A stretch of 64,000 nt of DNA from Dromaius novaehollandiae (Eukaryota > Chordata > Aves > Casuariiformes > Dromaiidae): assembly GCF_036370855.1 (NCBI RefSeq), contig NC_088098.1:199687773-199751772 (forward strand). Reading direction: 5' to 3'. The position numbers were made by a program, and so were the translations under genes. A model generated the notes under the pieces. That model did no database searches. It was not told where the DNA came from and worked only from the letters and a program-made list of their open reading frames with translations. Numbering within the stretch: the first letter of the stretch is position 1; each line of letters begins with the position of its first letter. Positions 50,601 to 64,000 of the stretch are shown piece by piece.

Positions 50601-52437
50601 CAGCTAAACTTATTTAAATTAACCACAGTTAGGATTGAAAAGTACCTGAAAAGTTACTGAAAAGTAGCATACAAGATTATTAATGCTGCCCACTGATGTC
50701 ACACTGATTTTATCAAGTATGATCAAAAAGATTCCCTGTTTATCATTCATGTATTTAGAGAACAACTAAAATACCAACCAAATCTTTCAAACCTGTAAAA
50801 AATCATGTACCATTATGGCCATTCCTGTAGAAACAGCAGTCTGCTTGAACAGATGCATTTTGAACTGGGAAAAGCCTTGGCACACTGCACAAAACTTGCT
50901 TGATGAGTTTTCTTTCATTTTGAGTTTTGGTTTTGGGATGAAGTGAATGAAAGTAAGTAAGTGCAAGACAAAACCAGTTGTGAGAAGGCAAATGTGGGCA
51001 AACTCTGCTCATATTTTAGGGCTAAAGGCCTAGAGCTGAATCCAGTAAACTGCCCTTTTTGGATTTTTCTTTAATATTTTGCCTTTAAAAGAAAAGCTTT
51101 GGATGTAAAAAGATCACAAATAATTAGATTTTTACCATAGTCCTCAACAGAGGACAAATCATTAACAAGAAGAAGTTTGTTTTCTTATACCTAGAGTGCT
51201 GAGGTGCTATCTCTGTAGATGATCCAGCCAGGACAGTAATCCCGTTGCTGCAGAGTAAAGTGTAGGGAGTATAGACTGCTTGTCATCTATGCATAATGGA
51301 GAAGCTTAAACATATTTGCTTAGGTGTTAAAATCTGTTACAGCTAAAGCTGTGACCTAACATTTTAACAAAGTTTTGTGTGTGACTCTGAATTCCTTTTC
51401 CCTACAGCTGCTATAGCAAGTCATGCATGACACTAAAATGTGCATTACAAGTTTTGTGGTGTATAGGAGCAGTGCAATGATCTGCACGTAATTTGGCTAG
51501 TTATCTCTATTTTTGGCTAAAAGAATTCTCTCGGTTGCAACAATGTAAATCCAGTGTAACTCCATTACACTGATGTAACACAGGTAAGACTTTCTTTGTG
51601 TTTAAATGACTGTAGTGAACAAGATCTATTATGGAAAGGATAGTTCTTTCTAAAGAAAGATCTGCAACTTTAGTACATAATGGGCCAAATTAATCTCTGC
51701 CGTTTCAGTGGTGTTGCAGCAGGAATTAATTTAGCCCTAGGCAACTTTATAATAACTCATATATAAGCATGCACAACTAAATGTATTACACTTTAAACAA
51801 ACTCAGCATTGTCTGGAACATAGCTGGTCTGCTGAACCTCTGAAGCTAGGAACTAGCCATTGTTTGTAGAGTTTGTTTAGACAGTAGCATTTTTGTTCAA
51901 TTGGTTACATCTGTGGTATTTTGGTGACAGCAGAAATGTTTCCCCCAACTACAAAGTGACTTTATAGCTGTCAGACAAGTTGTTATTCTGGGATATGTAT
52001 GCATTAACTCATTCATGTACCTTGAAATAAAATTTTAACGAAGTATAGAAGAATAGTTGGTTAGATGTTTCACTCATGCTGAAATGTTTGAGTTATGTCT
52101 TTAACTGAGTTACCTCTCTAATGCAGAAAGGGTCTTCTCATAGCAGAGCCCTCAAAAGTAGTAAAAGGAATGGGAGTGTGTGAAGAGTAAATCTGATCCA
52201 GAATGCATGAATTCAGCTTTAGACAAGTTAGTAATATTAATTTTTCATGATTAATTTCTGTATAGCGTTCAGTTATAAATGATACCAGCCATTGCTAAAA
52301 CATCCCTTTGGTTACTTAGTCCACAGTAATTGCAGTTGAAGATTATTGTTTATTCAGACTCCACTAGAGAAACACATGGACTCTACTATCTGTCAGAATT
52401 GCACAAATGCCTGTGTAAGGAGAGAAAGTAAAGTGTA

Positions 52438-53030
52438 TCATAGAATCATAGAAATGCTGGTTGAAAGAGACCTCTAATCCAATCTCCCACTTGAGTCCCC
52501 CCAAGTGGGACTATCCCCAACACCAGGGCTCTGTCTGGCCAAACTTTGAGTACATCCAAGGCTGGAGATCCCACAAGCTCTGGGTAACCTGTTCCCATGC
52601 TGCACTACCCTGTACATTTTTCATAATGTCCACTCTGAACCTCTCAAGACACAACCTGTGGCTTTTGCCACTTTTTACTCCATCTGCCACTACTAAGAAG
52701 AGTTGGGGTCTGTTGTCCTTGTAACTTGTTTCCAGGTAGTTGTAGGCTGCTCTTATATTGTCCCTTAGCCTCCTCTTCACCAGACTAAAAAAGCCCATCT
52801 CCCACAACATCTCTTTGGGGTTCCTGTGCTCTAGGCCCCCGCCTAGACCCACCTAGACCTCACTGCCCTCTGCTGGACCCTCTTCAGTTTCTCCACATCC
52901 CTCTTGAACTGAAGGACATGAAACTGGACACAGTATTCCAGGTGTGGTCTCACTGGTCCTGAGTAAAATCAAGCAAGTTGTCCTCAGTTTCCTCCTTGAG
53001 AGGATGATTCTCAGCACTGTCACAATGTGA
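52438..53030 (-). mobile_element. CR1 LINE 3' portion
   Basis: The left edge carries the reversed terminal repeats tcatagaatcatagaaatg. These are followed by the reversed CR1 tail (gagacctctaatccaatctc, ccaacaccagggctctgtct, ctgtacatttttcataatgt, attccaggtgtggtctcac). About 590 bases remain, diverged and without an intact frame. The 113-codon minus frame across it (52511-52852) is CR1 tail sequence. Confidence 0.9.
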
Positions 53031-55589
53031 TAGCAAGCATTTAGAGAGATACGCAGTTAGGACTGTGCTGGGACAGGAGTGAGCTTTCTGCTTCAGAGGT
53101 AAATTTGAAGTAGCCCTTTAAAAAAACTTCAGTATTCAATGACCAAGAAAAGATCAAACACAACTGAATTCAGAAGAGAGTAAACTGAAAGCATTAAAAA
53201 GTATATTTTGGAAAAACTAGGCAAGAAATACACCTGTGTGAGGTGCTGTTCGTTGTTACAGATCTTTGGCCTCATGGCCAGGGCCAGGTTTGGACCAATT
53301 TGGGCTGTTCCTATCAAGAATCTTTGCACTTAGAAGAATATCTTCTTCTACATAGTCTGTTTTCTTCCATTCTCTACCAAATGTCCTGTACCCAGCTGTT
53401 AGGCTTAACAGTTGCCTGTGGTGGGCAAATGCCCAGTTTTTACTTACTTAGCTACAGTGATTCATGTCTGGCTGAATAGCTGGCTATGATGATGTGAGGT
53501 CAGGTCCCACCACGGCAATTTTGGTGTTGGACTGATAGGGGTAAGGTTTGTGATAGAGGAGGCAGAGGAAAACTGCCTCAGCAGGGCAATTGTGATTTCC
53601 CTTTTTGTTAGTTTTACACCTTAGGAGTAAGAGTACACTTATCTCTGTGAATATTTATAGGGTTTCCTGAAGGAAGTTGCTTTATAAATAACTAGAGATC
53701 TCAGGGTAACTTTCAATTCCTTTATAGAATAGAGGACTTAGCAGAGAGAAGGGAAATTTATCCTCTCAGACTCTACAAAGCTACTGCTTGTGAGGCTAGT
53801 TTTATCGTTAGTGCTCTAGCCAAGGTGTATGTGCTTCAGAAGAGCTGTCCAGGCAACCAGGGAAGTCTTGTCTTTGCAATGTCAGACAACTCTGAGCTGC
53901 ACTGAGTTTAATGGCCCCACTGAACTGACATGAATTTGAACCGAACTGCAGCATTTGGCATGTCTTTTGCTTGGCTGACTCTCTCTTGTATGTCTGTCAT
54001 GACAACCTGGAGTTTAGGCAGGAATTAAAGTGCTGATGATTCTTGGGAGCACTCAGCAATATTCTCCCACACATTTGGAGCTTGGCTGGGTGGTGGATGG
54101 GGTTTACTGAAGAGCATTGGTACTTTGGGAATAGCATCTTTAATGGAAAGGATGCTGCTAGCAGGGTCTGAGATAGTACACCAAAGAGTTTGGGGGATTT
54201 CTCTTAGTGACTGTAATTTCTATGGTCGGGTAGAAGTCCATTAAGAAATCTAGGCAGGAGATCTCTTGCTGCCCAGAGATCCTGGGAAGCTCAGATACTG
54301 CCAGTTACTGAGGTCAGGGTTAGCTGGTCTCTCACCTACAGAACTGGCAGGTTCTTTTGGAGACTGGTTTTATGGACTCTTCTGTTCTGGTACTGGCTCT
54401 GGGTGCCGTGATGCCATTTGGAAAGTGCAGTCTCCCGAGTCTGTAAGGAGAGCAAGAGATAGACACTGACTGGCATGGCACTGCATTGCCTTGTGGTGCT
54501 GGTCCCCCTGAGTGTCTTCACTCCTTGTCATCCTGCAGTGAGATGTAGAAACCCCATCCCAACCAGCTACTGTCAGCACTGTGGCTGAGGGACCTCTTGC
54601 CACTCCAGCTGGCCAGCGCCTTGCAGGGATTATCTCCATGATGGGCCTGAGGTAAATGTCAGTGGAAGAAGGGAAGATCTTTGGCAGAGGAACATGCAAT
54701 CTAGTGGCACGGGTCAGGATGAGTGTTTCAAACAACAGGGCCAAAGTGTGATGGCCTCATTCTATCTATATGCTTGGTGCTGCACTGGTGTTAGTAGTGC
54801 TCCTGGAGGAGACCGCAGAAACTTCGGATGCTGGAGGTGGGTATTTTGTTGGCACTGGTGTCTGCTGTGCCTCTCTGCTCAGCATCAGTCCTTTGTGAAA
54901 GACCTGAGGTGAAGCACAAATAGGTGATGTTTGAATCACCATGCTGAGCACCATGAAGGAAAACCCTCCTCAGCAAGAGGAAGGAGAATATTGAAGGTTG
55001 GGTAGGACCACTCTCCAGGACTGGACCACCTTCCAGCAGGTTGGTACAAATTACCTTATCTCCCAGTTAGGGAATTTGTAGGCAATAGCTGGAGCACTGA
55101 TTGTGGGAGCTGTGTTGATATAGATGTGGGATCTACACAAGTGCTTAAGAATTCATTATTAAATGTAATATTGGGGAAAAGAGCTTATTTCTCATTCTTG
55201 GCTTCTAAACTCATTAATTCTAAATTTAACCAGACCACATGCTGTACAGCTGCTCATCATTTTTATATCTGTAAAAGTACTTTTTTAACAGCAATATTGC
55301 TCACTACAGTGCAGAGGATCTTTTTCAGGTTTGTTTTTTTTTCTAAAACTTGACACTGTGTCGTGTGTTAAGTTAAAACAAAGGTGCATTTAAAAGAAGT
55401 CTTTCAGCCCCTGTTAAGCTAAAGGAAAAGGAGCAATCAGTACTGGGATTAGACTGAGATTCTGGGTGAAGTTGCTGGGGAGCAATTTGAGGATCACCTC
55501 TGAGGGCATTCCCACCCCACTCAGTCCTTCCAGCAGCGGAGGTCACTGTCTCCTGCCTGCCTGAGAATTGCTGAAAATATCACATGGAC

Positions 55590-57100
55590 CAGATTTCTTT
55601 AGAAACCCTATCTAAACTATTGCCCTTGACTCTTGCTGTACACCTCCTCTGTGCTTCCTTCGCCTCCCTTTCCTGCTCACACATGCTCTGTTGCCTCATC
55701 CCTTTACAATTCCTCCCTGGTCTCCTGGTCTTCTCCCCTCACCCTGCCAGTGGGGATCTGGTCTCACATCCCCAGCCTCCTCTACTTATGGTAACAACCA
55801 CCACAGCCATAGCCCTATTTCTGTCCTGTCCTTCCCACCTAAGGCACTCATGCTCACTGCTGTGGTGTGTCTGTCTTCCCTCACTTCTCCTGCTGTCTCT
55901 GGGACACTCATTTCATCTCTAAAAATGTTGCAGCCAGTGATGACATTTTGTTATGCTGCTCTTTGTAACTCCTCTTTCTTCCAGCTAAACAACTCACCTT
56001 TCCATGAGCCTTTTGGCTCCTCCTCTTTTTCATTTTTTTGCAAAGGATCTTACCAGTCCCTTCAGAATATAGTGTAACTTTCCCCATTCCTCAGTTCACA
56101 TTTCTTCTTCCCCTACTGAAACTGCTCTCAGAGATGTAGAAGTTTGTCTTCTGCCCTCTCCTTCTGGCACCTCCATTTGACAAAATGATCCCCTATCCTC
56201 CCTTGTCCAATGTCTTATTCTTCTTCACATCCAGTCTTATCTCATCTCAGCTCACTCTTCTCTCCTACTCCTTTTGCCTGTTCTCAAGCTCTTTCCCCTC
56301 ATACAACGTGCTTTAGTGCAGCCCAGCCTAAAAAAAAGTAAAACTTTTCGGCTCTGCTTGGGTCTCCTTACTGCATCTTCAAATTCAATCTATGTAGCTT
56401 AGAATTTGTGCCTGTAATTCCTTTTTCCATTCCATTCTTGACTTTCTTCATTCTGTCATCCCTCCTATACTGCTAACTCACCACATACACCAAACTGCCT
56501 TTAATGACTTCTTCCCAGCCAAAGCTCAGAATCAGTGCTTCACACACACACTCCTTGGCCCATCAGGAGGCTCTGGCACAATTAGCCATGCTCTTCTTGT
56601 CGTCCTTTCTTCTTGAAGACCTTCGTCTTCTCCTTATTTCCTGCTTACTTACCTAATCATTCTTCCACGTATCCTTTGAAGGAGTCATCTCATTACTCTT
56701 GAAAGACTTTGTAGGAGTTTCCTAGGTCCCTTTTCTTAATGTCCCTGTCTTGTCTTTGTACACTTTGGGTTTTTGGGGAACTTCTTACAAATTTAACTAC
56801 CATCTCTATGCGGCTGTCACACATTTCCAGACACAGTCTGGAATCCCCAGGCTAAAACATCAGCCTGTCTGATGCATCATTTTAAAGATGAGCATCTGTT
56901 CCAACTCAGCATAGCCAAAAGATAGTCCATAACCTTCACTCTCAATCATTTTTAACTACTGTGACTAAATACCACCATCCTCCTGGTCACTCATGGTGTC
57001 ATAATCTGGGTGTCATTTTCTATGGAAATCTCTCTATATATCTTATAACTGGCCTCTCTCTACACTGGGTAATCCAATGGCCATTAAGGTTCTTTTGCAG
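55590..57100 (+). mobile_element. Ancient L2-like LINE, degraded reverse transcriptase region
   Basis: About 1.5 kb of pyrimidine-rich sense strand, characteristic of L2 coding sequence. The best landmarks are 56795-56821, which translates NYHLYAAVT where the RT active-site box of L2 has YADD, so both catalytic aspartates are lost. Then come accaccatcctcctggtcac, atctgggtgtcattttct (56960-57020) and tgccttta...ccagccaaagctcag upstream (56498-56528). Numerous frameshifts are present. The 55.6-56.4 kb part is assigned by composition only, and remnants may continue to about 57.6 kb. Confidence 0.65.
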
Positions 57101-59554
57101 TAATATTTCTCATATATGATGTGTGTGGAGTGGTACTGCCTTAGTACTGATACGCTAAGGTTTCTGTGCCATCCTGTAGGATACTGTTACTGGTGCTACT
57201 CCTTCCCTCAAAGTTTGCTTGAGCGTTGTGCTTGGCTTCCCAACCACCTGACGTTCCTTAGTCATCCCATCTCCTGGCACCAGCCAGTTTATGTTCTCTG
57301 AGGTCCTGGACATCTCTTTGGACACTGTCAGGCAGCACGTGGAATGGATTGACCACCTGGATTGACAGGCAATACTGAACCAAGCCATCTGAGTATCTCA
57401 CCAGAGGCAGTCTTCTCAGGACCTTAGGGGCCATCAGTGGGATGTACCTACACTTCCGAAAGCCCCTCAGAGATATCATTACCTATGTCAGATGCTAGTG
57501 ACTATGCATCATGAATATTACAGCTATCCAAAATGCAGGAGTACTGTGCCAGGTTTCCAGGGCTCACTGAGTAGGGTAGATTGGCAGCATTTAACATTTA
57601 ACAAAGGTTAGGCAATTTTTTCCCACTGACTACATGGGTTGCCTCAAATTGGGCACTGTGAAGGCCCAGTAAGGAATTTTCAGGGTTATGAAGGACTTCA
57701 GGTTCTAATGAAAATCAGTATTGATTTGTGCTGATGAACCACCTAACGTCTCTAGAAATCTCCACTCATATATCTGTTCATCAATCCCTAAATAAGATTT
57801 CCTTTTGAAAGTAAGAAGAGATTAGTTTCACTTAGAACCAGGGGCTTCTCAGCTTTTTTCTAAAACCAGCCCTCACGTGAACATGCTTATGTATTGGTTT
57901 AGCTTAACTCTATTCTGAAGTTTCCTTTAGCCTAATTTTAAGCAGAGTTTCATTTCTGATTTTTTGAGACAGACTTAAAACATAGCTTAAAAGATAACAG
58001 ACTTAAAAGATCCAAACTTGAAAGGTACTTGGCTTACACTCTGTAAAGTAGGTCATAAAAAATGAAGCACGCCCATGCAAATTAAATATCTGACAGATGA
58101 ACTTACCTCATGAAGAGATCCAGACATCAGAAGCTTGCCTGATTATGGGACAACTTCCAAGAACAAAGAGAGAGCTCTGCCTGTAAAAGTGAAAGGAGTT
58201 TTCCTGATACGGTGGCTAGTATCACCCAGCCATGGCACCCTGAGGGAGTATTGTGCTTTCTTTGTAGTTCAGATTCTTTTTTTCCTTAAATCAACTGTTC
58301 CATCAAGTGATGAGTTCTCGATTTGACTCTCTTATTCTTGTTCCAGTTCCCAAGTTATTTCATTTAACGGTCCCTCAGGCATCTCGCTACTCTGTTGCAG
58401 GGAACAGTGTTGACATATTCCCACACACTGTAATCCACTCACTTCAGGATGCTTATCTGCCTGCAATGGGAGCCCAGTCACACCGAGATCATGTACAACA
58501 GTGTTTCTGGCCATATTTTTGCCTAACTGTATCATCAGTCTTTCTACATTCATCCCCCACAGAGTAGCCAGGGATGAAGTGGATCAGCTGGGATCATGTT
58601 GCCTCCCCCAGACCAAAAACAACTTGGCTGTAGAATAAATCCATTCATGTTACGCAAAGGGAACTTGCTTGTGTTTGACTATTTCCAACTATTGGCCAAG
58701 AATGATAACTTAAGGCTGTGGGGAATCTGAACTGGGCTTCTCACAAGGAGCATTCTCTGACCTTGCAGTCCTCTGCTGTGTATCATCATTTTAACTTTGG
58801 CTAGCTGGCTAGTCTTCTGGCCAGCACTGGTAAACCGAATTTTTGGAGCTCTGCTTTTCAGATTAATATTCCAAATTTTTACATATAAGATAAGATCTAA
58901 AGATCTAAGAAAAAATTCCACCTATTGATGTCAAAGCCTTAATTCATTGATTGTCCACAAGTATGAACTGCATGTAGATACCCTGAAGAGGAGCGCTAAA
59001 GGGTTAAGGCTAAAATGTAGAGTAGTTACCGAGCAACTATTTTCCCTTCAGTATACAACACTGTGTTATCAATATGCTGCTCAGAGATAGGCATGAATGA
59101 CACAGTGAAGTGGGCCCTGGAAGCGTAATCAGCTTCATGGCCCTTACTCCTGCAAGCTCAGCCAGTTCGTTTTGAGGAATAACTGCAAAGTGCAGGACAT
59201 CATGCCAGAAAAGCACATTTTGAGTTTCACAAATCCAACTGATCTGTTGACTTCACTGATTTTTCTGTATCTCTGAATTCACGTCAGAAAGGTCAGGAAT
59301 GACAAACTGTCTGTGTCAGCCCGGCAAGTCTGAGGCAGTGCTTTTGGCCAGAGGTACCTTTTCTAAAAATGACCTTCTGCCAAGGCTGGGCTCACACAGT
59401 AGGGGAACTTTGGCATTCACGGCATTTCTTATGAAATAAGTGCAGTAGCTTAATTTATACTGACTCTTCTCCAAAATGATCCCCCAGTATTTCAGTGCAT
59501 TAATTTTACGCCCAGTGTTAATCCAGCAGCTATGAAATCTTACTTCTGCTGGCA

Positions 59555-59715
59555 ATGCCTTTGCATTAACCTTGAGAAAGTCCTGTCACTGCCCAATATC
59601 TCCATTTCCCCATCTGTAAAATGGAGGCAGTGACTTTCATCTGCTTTATGAAGTGCTTTTACATCTGCTGATGAAAAGCTTTATGGTGTATAGAGGTAGT
59701 GTCAGCCACTAGAAA
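59555..59715 (+). mobile_element. MIR-like SINE
   Basis: The sequence reads in order ccttgagaaagtcctgtcac, tctccatttccccatctgta and aaatggaggcag, the MIR core and 3' region. The tail tatgaagtgcttttac...gatgaaaagctttat resembles the 'gaagcgctttgaagatgaaaagcgctat' ending of sauropsid MIR copies. Confidence 0.8.
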
Positions 59716-61870
59716 GGCAGTAATTTTTTAAGAAAAGAGTACTAAAGATTTTGTGTAGAATAAAATATACAGTAATAGTTAAAATTCAGCAAGAGTGATT
59801 TAGGAAACTGTGGTCTAGGCAAATTTTGAATCCTGCAGAAAACAACCTATGAAGAAAAAAATGATCTATTTCTAATCACAACAACACTCCTTCCATACAT
59901 TACCTCACTCTTTACTACAGCTCTAGAAATCCCTGCTTTATTCCATAGCTTTGCTAATTACCTAATGACACATCCAGCTGCCCCATATAGTTCTGCAGGA
60001 ACTATGGTAGTCTTCTTTCTACTGAATTATGCGCAATTAAGGCCCTAAAATATAAGCCAAAAAAATTGCAGAGGGAAGCCCCAAACCGAGGAATAATTTG
60101 AAGAGCTGCCATTAATGACAAGGGGTTTGCTGTAACCCTAGAAAGCACTGAAACATGATTGATGGGGAAACACAAATTGCCACTGGGGAAACGATCTGAG
60201 CAAGGCAAACACTACAGCTGCAGACTCGTTCTGTCCATCATGAAAAGCTATCTGTGTTAACTGGTTTTCCATGCACCAGATGATGATAATAAACTTCCCA
60301 GGTTTTGAACCATTACGTTTTGTGGGATCAGCTAAGCTGTGAGACTTCATTTTTGAAAGCATGCAGCCAAGGAAGTACGGTGCCTGTGGCTAAAGCCAAG
60401 CGCAGAGTCTTTATGAAACTGGCACAACTAACAGAGGCGAGAGGATCTCATGGTCTTGCCTCAGGAGGCCACTTGCCAAAAGTGTTCTCTTCCAGTGCGT
60501 CACGGGGCTTCTGCTGCGGTCTGGTAATAACAAGACAACGATTTTTATAATACCATTTTACCATTTCTGCATTCCTAGGGGGTCGTTTAGCTCCTATTGT
60601 CCCTGTCCCAGAATTCTTCAGTAGAAACATATCTAGGTGACAGTTTGTTTGCAGACCTCACAAACTGGACAGCCTGTGCCCTGGAGTGGACTTGGACATG
60701 AACTAGACCTTGAACAGGATGACACTGGGACTGGTAGCACTGCAAGGAGCCTCTAGGCCACAGACTTGACTCCATCCAGTCTGCAGTGATGGGAAATGGT
60801 GCCCAGCTGTTGTCTCCTTCCTCCTGTGCAGATGTTTACACACCAAAAGCCCCCGACACAAAAGGCAAGTTGCTGACAGTGCTAGTGATGAGGTCAAGCA
60901 CCAAAAGTGCACTGACACTCACTGCTTTACTCTTTCTCCTCCATTATGCCAGCACTTGAGATCCCAGCTGAAAGTACTCAGGACCTGGAGTGGAGGGAAC
61001 ATGGTGCCTCTGATCCGTCGAAGAAGAGGACTTCAGCTGTTATCAGACTGCCATTTCCCATAGACATTAACTTTCAGCTTTTATGGAAAACTGGAGGTAA
61101 CATGGTTAATACAAAGAGAGAGCTGAAATACTTTTAGCATCTTGTTAGGAAATTAATTCAGAGTTGGAGTCACATGGCAGAATATCACATTTCCCTTAAT
61201 ACTGTGCCACACAGAGAGGGTGGGAGATGATTTCTTCCAGAATAAGCTTGCTGTAGATGCTGCACAGATATGACATTTGGTGTGCTGCAGCTACAGGTCA
61301 ATGTTAAAGATAAGGTACTAGAATAGAAAGGAGATAGTGAGAGATGCAAAGACAGAACCAGTGACAAGCTGGATGGCATGTTTAGAACTTATATTCAGGC
61401 CAGTGCCCAGAATATAAGCTGTTGCTTTCAGTTTTATTTTGAGAAAAAGGGAAAAAATGATCCCAAGGAGATAAAAACAGGATGCTGCTATAACAGCCTA
61501 TAGTTGCTGTAGTGGCTCATCATTTACATACCTTAATCTCATTTAACATTATTGCATTTACTTTACATTGCATTTTTATTACATTGCCCTCATGCAGGTG
61601 GTAAAATATGTCTAAATTTGGTAGCGGCAAGGCAGACAAAGTCATTAGAGCCATGAGCTCAGGCTGCCCTGGCAGTCTGAACTGATTTACTTCAGGATAA
61701 AAGCTACCATCCTTTTCTGAAGAGATTCTTTCTTCCAGGCAGATAGTCTACATGGAACAAGTTACTACTCTCTTACATAGAGTAATGGCAAGTGAAAGAA
61801 AATCACAGTTCCTACGTTTCCTGAGAAAATATAGCTGGTCCCTTTTACCAAAATGTTGGAATTTTTCAAT

Positions 61871-61898
61871 TTCTCTCTCTCTCTCTTTTTTCTTTTTT
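61871..61898. repeat. TC/T simple repeat
   Basis: tctctctctctc followed by interrupted T-runs; low-complexity pyrimidine sequence. Confidence 0.8.
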
Positions 61899-63439
61899 GA
61901 TATATATTCTATAGTGAAAACCCCCAAAGAAACCCCTGCATCACTTTTTGCTTGAAGAAGCAGGGCATATCAAGCCATATACAGTCATCAGAGGATGTGT
62001 GTGTTCCTTGCAGCAGCCTGGGAGGGGGCATGTTAGACTCACTTCATTGCTCACCAAATACTGACTCCTATGGTCAGAGCAGAGAATCAGGATGCTGTAA
62101 GGAGACCGCTATACCCCCAGCCCTGCCATGCTCAACATTTTTTTAATTTAATCAGCTCTGTAGCTTTCCCAGTCTTACTATTCCATTCCCTTAGAGCTTA
62201 GATTGTTGATGCCACTGAATCTGATTAGCTAGGAATATAAAAACTAGAGAAAACAGTTTGTTTGTTAGTATTTTGGTTTGTATTCAATTTGCTAGAATTT
62301 ACATTTGTATATATTTATATATATAAAAAAATTTTAAGTTCCAACAGAGTCAAATAATTTCAGGAAGCACTCATTTAATGTAAAATGGTCCAACATGACA
62401 AAATGTGTGTGATGCAATGTTCCTGCGCTTCATTCTCCTTTCATAAATTATCTGCATCAGAATGGTGTGTTTGAAAAATCCAGAGCTTAAAGGTTTTGCC
62501 TTTAAGTGTCTGTAAGATTCTTCTTAAATGATGCCCCCATAGAATGCTCTCTTATGGCAAAACTCCAAATGGGATAGAAATGTGAAGGAAGGCACTCTAT
62601 TATGAATACTGTCCCAGTATTCACATATTGAACAGCTAGCCTGGTAGATATTGGTGAATTATCTTTAAAATGGGAAATTACTCTAGAGTTTATGGGTTTG
62701 ATACAGAAGTCTTGAAGGCTTTCCTCACCTTTCTACAAGTTTTGGTTCAAACCTAAAAATTACATCCTAAATAAAATTTTTTTTGAAATATAGTCAGAAG
62801 ATGCATTTCCACAGTCTGATTTCTTTTTCTCTGATTTCTATTCTGATGCTTTATATTAGTAATAAAATAAAGAAAAAAATGTGAATTTCAGAAGTGCCTA
62901 CCTCATGGAGACCAGAACAAACTTTTCTCTTTTGGGAAAATAGTCAGTTCTGTCTAGTTTTGATGCTATCTGACTTTTCTATATGCACATACCAAAAGTG
63001 TGTGGTGTTCCTATTTTCATGTCTCAGAAATATACACGAGTCTACCTGATATTTAAGTTTCTATATGCTGACATTTCCACTGAGACTGTCTAGGCTCCTG
63101 CTTTTCTCAGAACATGATGGAGCAGCAATAGCCATTTCCCTGGGAGTTTTGTATGTTCTCCTCCTCCCTCCCAACAGAGCTATGCCTTCTGAGGAGGTCG
63201 CTCCTAGGTCCAAGGATACCGAACAGTAAAGCTCAGAGCAGCTGATCAAATGCAGTGGATGCCTGGACCAGGGAACTCAAATGCACTTTATAGTGAACCA
63301 GCTACAACAGACAGCCCTATCTTAGAGCACGGACATATAAAATGTCAGTCCTCAGGTAACATCTCTTTCATCCCCACACTCTAGCTCCCCATGGGAAGGG
63401 CAGAACACGGCTCATCCAACTTTATCTGCCTAAAATGCT

Positions 63440-63545
63440 GTGCGGCTAGTCCGTCCTATTTACCTAGGCTCTCCAACCTGCAAAGGGGAGATAGCGGTAT
63501 TTCCAGATACATATCTCTCATGGGAGAACTCTGCCCTAGAAAGAC
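63440..63545 (+). repeat. Possible MIR-like SINE fragment
   Basis: tttacctaggctctccaacc and cctgcaaaggggagatagcg resemble the MIR block 'acctctctgtgcctcagtttccccatctgcaaaatggggata'. It is strongly diverged. Confidence 0.35.
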
Positions 63546-64000
63546 TCATATCTATATTGACTGCAGAGGCAGCCAAGGCAGCTACCTTAGACTAGATGGG
63601 TAATCTTGAATAGTTAGAGGTGAATCCTACCCATGATTAAATGACTTAAAGAAGAAATAAAGGTATTTAGCTCCATAATCTGGGGGAATTGCAATACATC
63701 TTGTGTACAGCATTGGACTTTTTTTTTTTTCCAGACACCATGACCTTGACTGGAGTGGATTCAGCCCAGCCAACCCATGGTTTCTGGGGATCGGGAGCAA
63801 ACTAAGGCCTGCAAAAGAGCAGGGAAGGCTGCTAGCAATGAGGAAAGTGGATGCAGAAATGTTTCCACCTGTGCCTGGGGCACAGCCCCAAAGTAGGGCA
63901 GGTCATTTCTTTTCTTTCTCCCTGTCAAGCAGGGTAATTACTAAGAAACAACTGAGGATTACTATTTCCTCTTTACAGGGGGTTGCTGGGGGATGACAGA

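Larger units (their letters stand above)
46040..64000. other. Intergenic region downstream of GJA3
   Basis: I see no recognisable exon. In mammals the next gene beyond GJA3 is ZMYM2, on the opposite strand and with its 3' end facing GJA3. No zinc-finger MYM coding sequence is visible, so it would lie past 64 kb. The stretch holds the palindrome at 47.6 kb, a CR1 tail (52.4-53.0 kb), an L2-like LINE (55.6-57.1 kb), two MIR-like SINEs (59.5 and 63.4 kb), simple T/C runs and otherwise unique DNA. Confidence 0.55.

Noticed and set aside
52511-52852. 113-codon minus-strand frame as a gene
   Set aside because: It is the sense strand of a CR1 3' portion.
1-64000. tRNA or rRNA genes, CRISPR arrays, bacterial-type operons, endogenous retroviral genes
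   Set aside because: I saw no cloverleaf with A/B boxes, no regularly spaced repeats, no operon-like frames and no gag/pol/env-like open frames or paired LTRs.

Overview
The window looks like part of a bird autosome. The repeats are mostly CR1 LINE fragments, with a few much older pieces that resemble MIR, L2 and hAT elements. Gene spacing is compact, and the two genes are connexins whose order and direction match the conserved amniote block GJB6 - GJB2 - GJA3. The second one has the long tail of the lens connexin called Cx56 in chick. I cannot name the species. I recognise only two protein-coding genes, both on the + strand and each with its whole coding region in a single exon.

Layout. 1-14.39 kb: intergenic, probably between an unseen upstream GJB6 and GJB2. 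14.39-15.25 kb: CpG island with GC boxes, a TTAAAA box and a non-coding first exon of GJB2 ending at a strong donor at 14826/14827. 14.83-17.15 kb: GJB2 intron. 17150-18.07 kb: coding exon (CDS 17172-17849) and short 3' UTR. 18.1-30.26 kb: intergenic, holding a CR1 fragment, a MIR-like SINE and a 1.4 kb CR1 with reverse-transcriptase remnants. 30.26-31.66 kb: second CpG island, the likely GJA3 promoter. 31.7-38.37 kb: AT-rich GJA3 intron. 38375 onward: GJA3 coding exon (CDS 38392-39930), followed by a 3' region interrupted after 172 bases by an old hAT-like element. About 46-64 kb: intergenic, with CR1, L2-like and MIR-like remnants, a perfect 22-base palindrome and no recognisable exon.

The two proteins form gap junction channels: GJB2 (Cx26) in epithelia and cochlear supporting cells, GJA3 (Cx46/Cx56) in lens fibre cells. 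The genes are neighbours by ancient tandem duplication, and each has its own CpG promoter, so they need not be co-regulated. I found no new multi-gene system. The most notable observations are residue changes at functionally important connexin sites: histidine for asparagine at the docking position of GJA3, a K-E to E-R change at the calcium-site position of GJB2, and a changed, shortened carbamylation loop in GJB2. The hAT-like insertion in the GJA3 3' region and the long perfect palindrome at 47.6 kb follow.
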